This document shows positions 46,501-58,500 of a stretch of 64,000 nt of DNA, piece after piece. Both the position numbers and the translations under genes were made by a program. Position 1 is the first letter of the stretch. Each line of letters begins with the position of its first letter. Origin of the DNA: Bugula neritina (lineage: Eukaryota > Bryozoa > Gymnolaemata > Cheilostomatida > Bugulidae); assembly GCA_964035545.1 (NCBI GenBank), contig OZ037773.1, positions 3,479,251 to 3,543,250 on the forward strand, written 5' to 3'. The notes under the pieces were generated by a model. The model worked only from the letters and a program-made list of their open reading frames with translations, was not told where the DNA came from and searched no databases.

Positions 46501-49500
46501 TTTGACTGTGTTCTATACAACAGTTTATTCGTGTACCACCAAGTAGTACAACTAGTGTAGAGCACTTATGAATAGTATGCTGTATCAAATAGATTTAGAG
46601 TAAAATATTTCAGCAACTATTCCACTAATTTCATTTATGACAAATATTTAATACTGGCATCTCATTTATGAATTTGTAGAAGAAATGAGACATCGAACTC
46701 TAGTAGCAGCAGGTCTCTATTAGAATCGGAAAAGAGCCACAAGTCAGCATTTAGGCTGCCGTTGGTGGGCCAGATAGTAGCTTCACCACCTCATGAATGG
46801 CGCTGGACACCAGGAGCTGAGTGATGGTGAACGCTCAGAGCTAACGCCGTTAGTACTACCACACTCTAGTATTAAGAGAGCTCCATTTATAGAAGAACAT
46901 TCTAGACGTAAAAGAGCCCCATCTATAGAAGAACATTCTAGAAGTAGCAGAGTCCCATCTATAGAAGAACATTCTAAAAGTAGCAGAGTCCCATCTATAG
47001 AAGACTCTAGTAGTAAAAGAGCCCCATCTAAACCACACTCTAGAAGCAAAAGAGTCCCATCTATAGAAGAACATTCTAGTATTAAAAGAGCTCCATCTAT
47101 AGAAAAACACTCTAGAAGTAAAAGAGTCGCATCTATAGAAGAACATTCTAGAAGTAAAAGAGTCCCATCTATAGAAGAACATTCTAAAAGTAGCAGAGTC
47201 CCTTCTATAGAAGAACATTCTAAAAGTAGCAGAGTCCCTTCTATAGAAGAACATTCTAGAAGTAAAAGAGTCGCATCTATAGAAGAACATTCTAGAAGTA
47301 AAAGAGTCGCATCTATAGAAGAACATTCTAGAAGTAAAAGAGTCGCATCTATAGAAGAACATTCTAGAAGTAAAAGAATCCCATCTATACCACTCTCTAC
47401 TAGTGATAAAGCTCCATCTATACCACTCTCTACTAGTGATAAAGCTCCATCTATACCACTCTCTACTAGTGATAAAGCTCCATCTATAGAACATTCTAGT
47501 AGTAATAGAACACCATCTATACCACACTCTGAAAACCAGCAACACTTTAGCAACACTAGAACTCCACTTGCCATCCATCTACCTCCAATTGAGAACAACG
47601 CAAGCACTCCCAATCCCGAAAAGAGAGACTGTAACAATCTGCACACACCGTATCCCGGCACAGCGTGTTGTAATGAAGCATTTCTTACCACCCCAACTGG
47701 TACAGGGCAATCATTTCTTGGTCCAAAAGATGGAGTAGAGAATACTCTGACGGTATTACAACCTGATCAAGGCTCAGCACACAGATCTGATCAGAACAGG
47801 TTAGTTCTACCATGTACTGAGCCAATCAAGTGAGTTCTACCATGTACTGAGCCAATCAAGTGAGTTCTACCATCTATTGAGCCAATCAAATGGGTGAGGC
47901 TAACTTGAGAACTCAATAGGTCAGACTTGACCATCTATACTACGCTGCTAATATGACATTTATATCAGTGAAATAGTATAAAAGTGTTGATGAAAATAGC
48001 TCGCCATCCACGGGAGGCTTTTGCTAATGTCATGTGTTTTTATATCACACGATTATTTTTATATCTTATACTCTGCGTTCAGTTATGAGAGTAGCGGCCA
48101 GCAACTAAAAGATGGAATGAGGGAGCAGATTAAGTGCATTGGAAAGGTGCCGATTGGAGAGAAGTGCTTTGCCCTGCTCATGTTCTTCTTAGTCTTTGGG
48201 ACGCTGTGTACTGCCCTGGGGACAACTTGCCTTATACCGGAAGTAAGTGCAGTCAGCTCTTGTCCACATCGCTGCTAATATTTTTGGAAGAAGACTCACG
48301 CAAGTTTATGGTCATTATCCCTGTGAGAAACCCTTGAGGGAAGGGTTTTTGTTAAATTGGGCTAAGGACTTATTCAGATGAAGCACAGGAGTAATTATGA
48401 CTGGATGCTCTTCCTAACATCACCAATGGCCTTTGTCAGGGTTCGAACCCATCACTTCGTGCCCATGAAGCAAACGCTCTAACCCCTAGACCACGAGTGC
48501 TCCCTTTTTTAAAAGCATTTAAAAAAATAATTTCTATTACCTGATGATGACTAACAGCATATATCATGAAACATGCTGATGTTTCATGATATATGTGACC
48601 AGTCGCGACAAAACCGGGGATGTGGCGGCGTTTATTAAGTGTAGTAAATGAAGGTTTAATTTGGAAATACTTAAATTTGAAATTAATTTCCAATTTTTAG
48701 ATTTTAGACTTTTCTAGTGCAAAAGAATCTAAGGATTTCAAAAATCATACTTTCGTAAGCATTTGATGATTCCTTCAGCTCTAAAATTGCATTTAAAGTT
48801 GGTAACTAAGGCTTTCAATTTTTTAAATGATGAAAAAATTGCGAAGTTATCGATTAAAGAAAGAAGACAATTTTAGTCACTTTCATAGCATGAGATCTTG
48901 CAAATTTATTTTTTATCAAATGAATTTAGCTTACACCTCTTTCTTCGTACTGTCAGAAGCATCATATTTAAAATCGAAGGCTAGTTTTAGTTTTTCATCG
49001 TGTTCCATCCAAAGTTAGCTTTTAAGTTACTGAGCTGTTTTGCCCTTTGGTGATAAATGCTGAACTTAATCTTTATCTTTAGCGTTCAAGCTTGAAAACC
49101 ACAACAATACAGGTAATTATACTCAAAACAATCATTTACGCTACTAACTTAGAATTGTTGCCAGGATTATTTGTAGTTATCAATTTAATAATATTTATAC
49201 TATCACTAGGAGTAGGAGTCTGTCTTAGTCTATTCTATTCTATACTACTACTAGTAACTATTTAAATGACTTTCACTATGACTCACAGTTTGAGGTACGG
49301 TTACTCATAATGATAATTATAATGACTATTATTCATGATTTACTGATACTGGTATTTGGTAGTAAAACCAAATGTAACTCAATAATAATACTAATAGTAA
49401 TAGTATAACTATAACTATAAGTATAAGTAATTAATAATTATAAATTCACTATTACTATTAGTATTACTATTACTTAGTACTTAATAGTATTACTGTATTA

Positions 49501-52500
49501 TTATTTGGGTCTGACTCTGAGTTTTGCCTTTGCTATTAAAACTTGATACTCATACTGATAGTATTACATTTATTGATTTATTCTATAGTTGATATTTCAA
49601 TTTACATTAGACTTACTCTTACTCTTAGTAACTTTTAGCCTCTGTCTTAGATTTTGTCAATACAGTTACTGATTACTATTACTATTAGTATTAACATTAG
49701 GCCTACTAGTACTAGTCAAACTACCTGTTCCTTTTGTGATTTTTAAATTAGCTCAAAGTTTGATTTAAAATATAATGATAAAATCTTTATCACATTATCA
49801 TTATGCAGGCTTACAGTTAGTGTTACTATCAAAACTCAATTGATAATCATATTTATATTCATAAAAGCATCACCTATAACCAAATTGAAATGATAAATGT
49901 GACTAAATGTAAATGATTATAATGATGAAATATTAATGCGAGTTCATGATGATTCTATAGTTGACTGACTTAGTTTTTCAGTAAGTTACTTTTAGTCTTA
50001 TTTAGTGAGTAGTAACACTAACTGAATGCATAAATAGTTTAAACTTTTTAATTTTATTATAAGATGAGCAAAAATTTATTCATATTTTAAAGTAATTCAT
50101 TGAATTCAAATTGATTTTATAGTAAATGTCTCTAATAGATTCAGTTGCACTTAGCTAGCTTTTTTACTCAATTAAATGCCTGAGTGGTTAATAGTTATCT
50201 AAAGACATTGCTTCAAAATTGCCAATTGCAGATATGCTAGATATTCAAGTGCATAATGTGTAATTTTACTGATAATACTATGTTAATATAGAATAATCCG
50301 ATATTCTGTACATTTTAGAAAGTGCACTTGTGAGGGCATTAGAGTGAAGACTCATACCTACACAACTCTACTACCTATCAATCTAATACTTCTAATGTAG
50401 ACACTCCGAATTTTGGCTTGCAAGGTTATGGCTTCTGCTTATTTCATTCATAAAAAGGTTTGCAGTCTTTTAATGATGTGCTTGAAAATTATCAAGCATT
50501 TTTTTAATTTAAATTGTTCTGTTTAATTCAATAAATTTAAACGTTGATGAAATGCAGGATCACAATTAACTACTGCCATAATAGTACTACAAGAGTGTTC
50601 AGCCAACTAAATTTTTATAATATAACTGGGTATAATTTCTAATCAAGCTACCGTTTCCTTTTGTTATTTAAAGAAAGTCAACATTGTACTTTCAGCTCTG
50701 GAATAGACAATAAGTGGGTAGATTGGCAGGATGGATGTCAAGTAGCAGCATCTATAATTGCTAGAAAATCAACTGATGATAGTGATGAAGCTTTTGCCAC
50801 ATACATGATGTTATGTGTCCATACTCCATAAACTCATATTATTAAGACTAAAGAAGTAGAAAGATGAAAAGTGCCTTTTTGCAAAAACCGTAGAAGCTAC
50901 CTAATTTTCTTTTCTTGATAAGAGTTAATTCAAGCATAATGGTTGTATCCAGGCTGGATTTTTTACTGCATTTAATTGGTTTTTTAAAATAATGTATTTG
51001 ATGTTTTAAATGTGAATATTAATGCCTAATAAAACTCAAAAGTTCAAATAGCTGATTTTATGTTTATAATATTTTCAACATCTCAGCCAAATCAATTGCT
51101 AAATTTAGTTGCTGTTAGAGATTATAAAGATATTTATGAATGAACCTCGCATGATCTCATAATAGTCAAATAATTTTCTCATAAGTGTTCTACTCATAAA
51201 GCAATAATTATGAAACAGCACAGCTCAATAGCTGCAGTTTGATATATTACAGAATATATTAGAGGAAAGGGAGGTATTCAATGTATAAGAGGAAGCAGCT
51301 GCCATTTCGTTTTATATGATTTCCTGCTGACTTGGATGCCTAATTTAAATATCTCAACACACAAACTTGCTGAAACATCTTCTTCTTTGCTGAAATTGTT
51401 AAACCTTTTAACCATTAAACAAAGTAAAAAGCAAATTGACAAATAAATTAGACAAAAAGTTTGGCGGCCATATTTGACCTAATTTTATGTTGAGGCAGCA
51501 TGAAATTTAGTTTAACAGAAAGCCCAAACTTTCACAATTATTTTGATACCAAATTTGTCACCATTCCTGTTATACAAAGACCCGTTGCTAAGGCTTGTAA
51601 ATTGTAAACAAATAATTCTCAACTTATTCTAGAGTTGCCAACTTTAAACGCGATTTTTTCGAAACAGTAATTTAGAAATTTTAAAAACGTTAAGGTTTTT
51701 AAATACTGATATCTCGAGTTCTACTCATGCTAGAGACTTCAAATAAAGTGCAAAATGTTCAAAAAAGTCTGCTCTATCACTCCATAGTAATAACTAGGTA
51801 TCCAACATTTTATATGCATCCCTTGTTTTGTGGTGCCAGGTCACATATGATGAAGTAGATCATTAAATAGCAGAAATAGTCTTACATTTACAAAAAATTA
51901 TACTCATTAAGTGCTAAATTTATCAACATGCAGATTCTAAAAATAGCCTTTTTTCTCCCTTGAGAGGTATTCCTCAACACCAGAGTGCTATTTACACATA
52001 CACTATTTGCTAAATCCTTCCACTGTGCTGACATTTGTGAACTGATTAAACAGGTAGGCTACGCCACGGACTCAAGCTTTTGCCAAACTGTGGGAGGCCT
52101 GATCACTGCCCTAACACTGGTGTGTGGAGGAGGGGTCCTCATACTACTTGCAGTAGCCTCCTGCATCGTAATAAGTGAGTGCAGTGGACGGGAACTGCAC
52201 GGAGGCAAGTGCTACATCAACTGCCATATCTTCGAAGATCTTGTCTAGTAAAACCGTTGTGAACTGGCAAAGACAATCCTAGCACCACAAATTTTGAACC
52301 TCATGTCAGCAAACAACAGCAATCTTACTCAGACATATTGCCTATGCATATATAACTCGCGTACGATAGCTCTCACAGCAGTATCTGCGTACTCAATAAG
52401 AGAAAATATATTGGCAGTCTGCTTGAAATCAATATGGAGTCAATAGAGACCCTGTTGTAAACTGTTTAGCAATACTATAAGAAGTTGTAGATACATACTA

Positions 52501-55500
52501 TGTACTCTTACTTAGTTCAGCTAATCATGGCCTATACTACACTATGTCTGATATATTGCAATGTATGGTAGATGCAGCGGTTGTATTATTTATACTTGAA
52601 GTGTCATTTAATCTGATTTTGTGTCTTGCTGTGATTATCTATGCTATGTTGAAGGAACATGTCTTTGGCTTGTGATTAATATACTGATGACCTTTTACAT
52701 ACATTGGCAGCATTTTTGAAGGACCATAACCCCTCATTCCCACTTACTGTACGTAGGCCGTAACAGCAAACATCAGCCACTTTTACAAATGTCTGAGCTT
52801 CCTGTACGGCGTTGCGGTACGTTAGGATCAAGCACTGCTTGATTAAAAAATGTTGCTGCGGACTTCTATTAGACAGAAAAAGTTTTGCATCAACTCATTG
52901 GATAAAAATGTCCACTGAGATAACATAGATCGTACATAATAGCGGACTTCGAAAACTTTAGACAGGACACATTAAAAATGGCTGATATTTTACGTTATGG
53001 CCTACAGTACGGTAAGTGTGAATGAAGGGTAAATATGTTACTAAATTTATATATCATGAGGCAGCAGTGCTTGCTTGATCTCTAGACCATGGCTGCTATT
53101 TGGAAAGACAGGTTACACCAAATTAGATGGGGGGGGGGGCATATTTTGTGTAATAAGATGATTGATTTGAACAACAGACAAAGTGAACTCACCTTACGAG
53201 GGGCAGGGCACTTCTCTGCCTTACACAACTCCTCCTCTAGGTACGTCCGAACACCTATCTTGCAGTCCATTACGGAAGGAGAGTTGAACCCGTGTAATAA
53301 ATTCTCTAATTCTCCGTATTCTGCATATCTAGTTAAGGATGAAATAACCAACACGCCAGTTGTCACAACATACTACCATTACTACTGGAAGATAGAAGGA
53401 GGGTGATAGTGTGTATATATAATATAAATTTGCTCACACGTATAAAAATTAGTTATAATTGCTAATATTATCAACAATTATAAATAATTTTTATACGTGT
53501 GAGCAAAATTAATGCTTTACGCTTTGTGTTTAGTTGTAAAACATAAAAACTTGCAGAATGCAATGCTCTACACTCTACAGACTAGTAATAGTTCAACAGA
53601 TGTTAACAAAGCACTTATTTTGGAGTTATTTTCTCTAGAATAGGATTTGACAGGAGAAGGCAAATTTTAAAACTAGAGAACCAGATGCATATTTTGTAAA
53701 TGGGATTCATCAAGTTGGTTAAAGGAAGTCAAGTTTATTGATTGAATATATATTTTCTTGTTATTAATTCTAGACCAATTATTAAACTTTGTTAAAGCTT
53801 TTGATGGTTTTTGTAGAAAATAGTAAATTATTCCATAGATTATGATACAGAGAGGGGGGGGGTCCAGCCCACAGGGAAAGTAGGGGGAGGGTGTCCAGCC
53901 CACAGGGAGAGTGGGGGGTTTAGCCCACAGGGAGAGTGGGGGTGCAGTCAACAGGGAGAGTGGGGGTACAGCATTCACTAAGCTGAGAATATTTTGGCCG
54001 AGATGAAAGAACATGCAATGTGTGGTCACACCCTATAGAAGTAACATTATCAGCACATGTACATGGTCAATGTGATAAGTATGTCTGAGTAGAGAGAGCA
54101 CTGACCCAAACGCTGCCTACAAACGCTGCCTACAAACGCTGCTCTGAATACTGATGTTTGGCCCCTACTTCATCTGGAACACGTGAATGAGTGAACATGA
54201 GAAATGCATGCACAAGTCAAGGAATTTATGGAATGGAGCCAAAATGATTATCTTTAGACATTGGAAAATAGCCTGGTATACTGATAGTGACGTGAGTGAC
54301 CATTACGCAGGCTTGCATAGACTAAAAGCATTCTCCAACCAAACATAGAACACACTAAATATAACTTAAGCTTGAGTGAAGCAGAGATCAAAGGAAACCC
54401 ATTTATATACAACAATTTAGTCAACTGTGAAAGCACATGGAATTGCGACAAACTTTAGAAACAAATAATGAGGGAATGTTGACACTGACACTTGGCAGAA
54501 GTAATTTATGTATTAAGTTAGCGATTTAGTCACGTCATGTGACGCAACTCCTATATTTTACACACCTGTTTGAAACTAATTTACTAAACTTCTTTACATT
54601 TTTTAAATTCAAATTCAGTAATGAATTTTATTGCTTGTAACCCTGTTAAAGTTAATCTCATTGTATTCAAATCAGACAGGAGAAGACAACCAAAGCAGTA
54701 ACAACATCTCTTGGTAAAGCTAGCAATAACACTATTGACAAATGTTCCTACAGGACTGAGTCACTAAGGATTAGCAATGCCGCATCTGCTAAGCCTATAA
54801 AATTACTTGCAGACAGAGAAGTACATATTTTGAAGAGTAACTATGACTCTGCATTAAAATTAGACGTATTAATTTTTTTAAACCTACTCCACCCAGCTGA
54901 AATAATTTAACATACTCGGTAAATTCACAAAATAGACCAATATCTGAGCGATAAGAAAAGGATACGATTGCCGCCCTTTGTGGTCATGCCATGGTACTTG
55001 GGCACAAAGGCTCTGAGGGGGTCATTGAACAGCTTGGTGAAGGCAGCGTGCTCCAGCTGACAGAACCTCTTCAGCACCAGAGACTCTTCTGCGCACTGCT
55101 CAAAGCTGCCTGAAACATTGTACAGGATAGATAACTCCCACACTCAACGTAGGCGCAAGTCACCACTTGCGACACAAAGATACTTTGAATATATGACTTG
55201 AAGCTGTGAACTTTTCTGGAGAGAAACAAAGTTACCATAAATTGGAAGTTTTGCTGAGGATTCATGAGGGCTGGACATGTTAATCTAAATCCAAATAAAG
55301 GAAAGTAAGAAAATGAGAAGTATTCATATTTCATTTGAATCTAAAGGGGAGGGGGGGGGGTGGGAGGTCTTTGAACAAGTCTAACGGACCCAAAGCCAAA
55401 CTTTACTTAGGTATTGTTGATTTCAGCATAACAAATGTCACCAAGAAAAACAAAATTTAATGCCACCTGTAATGTGTGATATATACATAGTATATAATAT

Positions 55501-58500
55501 ACATAGTATACAATATATGTAGTATGTAATATACATACCATATAATATACATGCTATATAATATACATACTATGTAGTATACATACTATATGATATACAT
55601 TCTATATAATATACACACTATGTAATATACATACCATATAATATACATGCTATATAATATACATACTATGTAGTATACATACTATATGATATACATGCTA
55701 TATAATATACACACTATGTAATATACATTTCATTTCACAAACCTTGATGACCTGCAAGCTGCACCCACTTTTGCTTCTTGTAACTCTCCAAAAAAGGCAT
55801 AATGCCCTTCAGTGCCTGCCATCTCTTCTACAATGAATATAAAAGAATAAATAAAAGCAGTACATCGTCATAATACATATAATCATATTATAGAGCATTG
55901 CACAGTAAATAAGAGATATTGAGTATAATATATTATACTAATAATAATGTACTGAGTAATATGACATATTATATTGAGTAGTATAGTATATTATGCTAGG
56001 AATAATATATGGAGTAATATTAAAGTGATATATTATACTTGAAATTACACATATGAATATAACATGTATATATTGTAAAGAAAGTTTACCCACTAAGGAA
56101 AGTGTACAAGAGCTCAAAGTATAATAAATTTTAAAATGCATAGATTGGATCTGTTATAACAGAAGGAGGTTCATGCCCTGAAGGCCAACTTATGAAACCA
56201 ACTCATGTATAAAATCAGACAATAATTCATCAATATAATCCCAAAACTTCCCTCTTTTCACCAGGAAATTGCTAAACAGCTCATCAAGTTGAAATAACTC
56301 AATAAATATTTTTAGAATGAGTAAGCTGCTGGAAAGGACAGCTGAGTAAGACATTTAGCCACATCCTAGCTGCCCCCATATAGCATCAGAGTGGGTTACC
56401 CAATGTTAGTATATGCTCATAGCCTGTGCCATCAGGCAAGCTTTAGGACCTCAGCCTACACATAAATAAGGAATTGTTCTATAGTCAAACTTCCTTCTAT
56501 GTGTCTGTTCTGAGAACCAAACACTGCCTGCTGGAAGCTTCATATCTTCCCAGAAACAACAGACATTACACCAACTAAAACTTTAGCCAATGAAAATGCA
56601 GAGGGAAGAAAACTACCAGATTTATTGCAGCTTTGGCAATGATTTGTATATGAATGCCAGTAGTATTAAAACATGGGGAACAAGAAGTTACAAAGTTACA
56701 TAATATTGCAAAATACTGACTACCACATCAGTGTAAGCACAGTGTACTGCAGTTATAACAGTTGGGGCACTCAGGCTAGAACCCCTCTTGAAGCTTATAG
56801 ACCACAAATGGCATTTTGCAAAATAAAGTTATTAGAGTTTAAATAAATTTCCAAAGGGCGGTTAAAGACAAGTTATTATATAAATTATTTGTTATTATTA
56901 TATATTTGTGTTAATTTTTATAGAATAGATAATAGCAAATTGCAAACTTATTTTGAATTATTTACCTAATTTTATAGAAATATAATTATATTACTTGTAG
57001 TTGTTTAGTAGAGACATGTTTTAAAACATTGATATGAACAAACACTTTGAGTTTGGTGTGTTAGAACACTGTCCCAGATGTACAAAGAATAATGAGAGCA
57101 AAGTTCAGTTACCACACTGCTTAAGCACCTAACAATTCTGTCAACTTGTCAGCCTAGGAATCTGAGAAACAGCTTAAGATATACTAAACCAATAATATAA
57201 TCTTTAAATCTAAGATCCCAGGCTAGCTGGTAAATATTATAGATGGCATTATAATAAATCATTTATTTAGCAATAAATAAATGATAGCCAGGTCTGCACT
57301 AGAATGATTGGCAAGGAGTGATACTTCTATAGCAGTTACAAAGACTTAGCAGAGTAAGTTGACTGCATTCCTTATGACTATATAGGGAGAAGTTAATATG
57401 ATAGTACATTACTGTAGCCACCACTGGGGTGAATATACCCCTGTGACATGAAAGAGATGGTGTTGGGGGTACTAGATATGATGGTGTGTACACCACTGTG
57501 ACATGAAAGAGATGGTGTTGGGGGTACTAGATATGATGGTGTGTACACCACTGTGACACATATACCTGATGGTGAATGACCCCAACAGTGACAGACTGGT
57601 TTAAGTGCTACACTAGTTAGAAAACAGTACCCATGTCAGTGACTTAGTGCAACAATACCTCAACACTTTATGCTATTGTAACCCACCTGTGCATAGAATA
57701 AAACTATTCAAGCTGTATGCAACCAAAAACTTCTAGAATAACATAATATATTACACAAAAATATCTGTAAAAATACTGCATTGCAACAATAATTTTACAG
57801 ACGCAGTATTTTTGGTAGTATCTATACTTCTATTACTATTACTACCATCACTAATACTACTAGTTACAACTAATACAACTACCGCTGCTACTACTTACTG
57901 CTACTACTAATGCTATACTACTACTACCACTACCACTACTACTACCACTACTACTACTACTGCTACTGCTACTACTACTAATACTACTACTACGACTACT
58001 ACTGCTACTAATACTACTACTACTACTACTAATACTACTATTTCATTACCAAGATACAATTTGAAAACAGAAGAATGCTGTTCTAAAAGAGAATTGGCAA
58101 CGGTCTCTGTTAACTGTTTTTCAGTTACACTTACAACACAAACATTTCTCTGAAAGATGACTTGCAACAATCACACAACCATGTGACTTTCACATTCTCC
58201 CTGTTTTACCCAATATACAGCCAGCTAACCATTCTCTTGGTCAGCACCAGTCATTGTTGCTGGGAGGGGGGGGGCAGAAAGAGACACACTCCGTGAGATT
58301 TCAAGGAGCAAGTCCCATGGTTACTAATGACTAAGCTGTTGACCATTAGGTTATGATGTTGGTAATTCCAACTAACACTGGCAAAGTGGAGTAGCAGGGA
58401 GAGAGCAATTTATAAAACATACCGAGGTTATTAGCAGTAGAATGGGCAATAAATAATTTTACAGCAGAGGGAAAGTAATTAAAGCATCAGCATAATCTGA

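Noticed and set aside
46783-47691. Antisense open frames of 302 and 240 codons over the 36-bp repeat
   Set aside because: The repeat lacks stops in several frames. Only the plus-strand frame connects to membrane-helix exons with matching splice phase.
53089-53406. 105-codon plus-strand frame
   Set aside because: It is the shadow of IP3 3-kinase exon 4 and flanking sequence on the minus strand.
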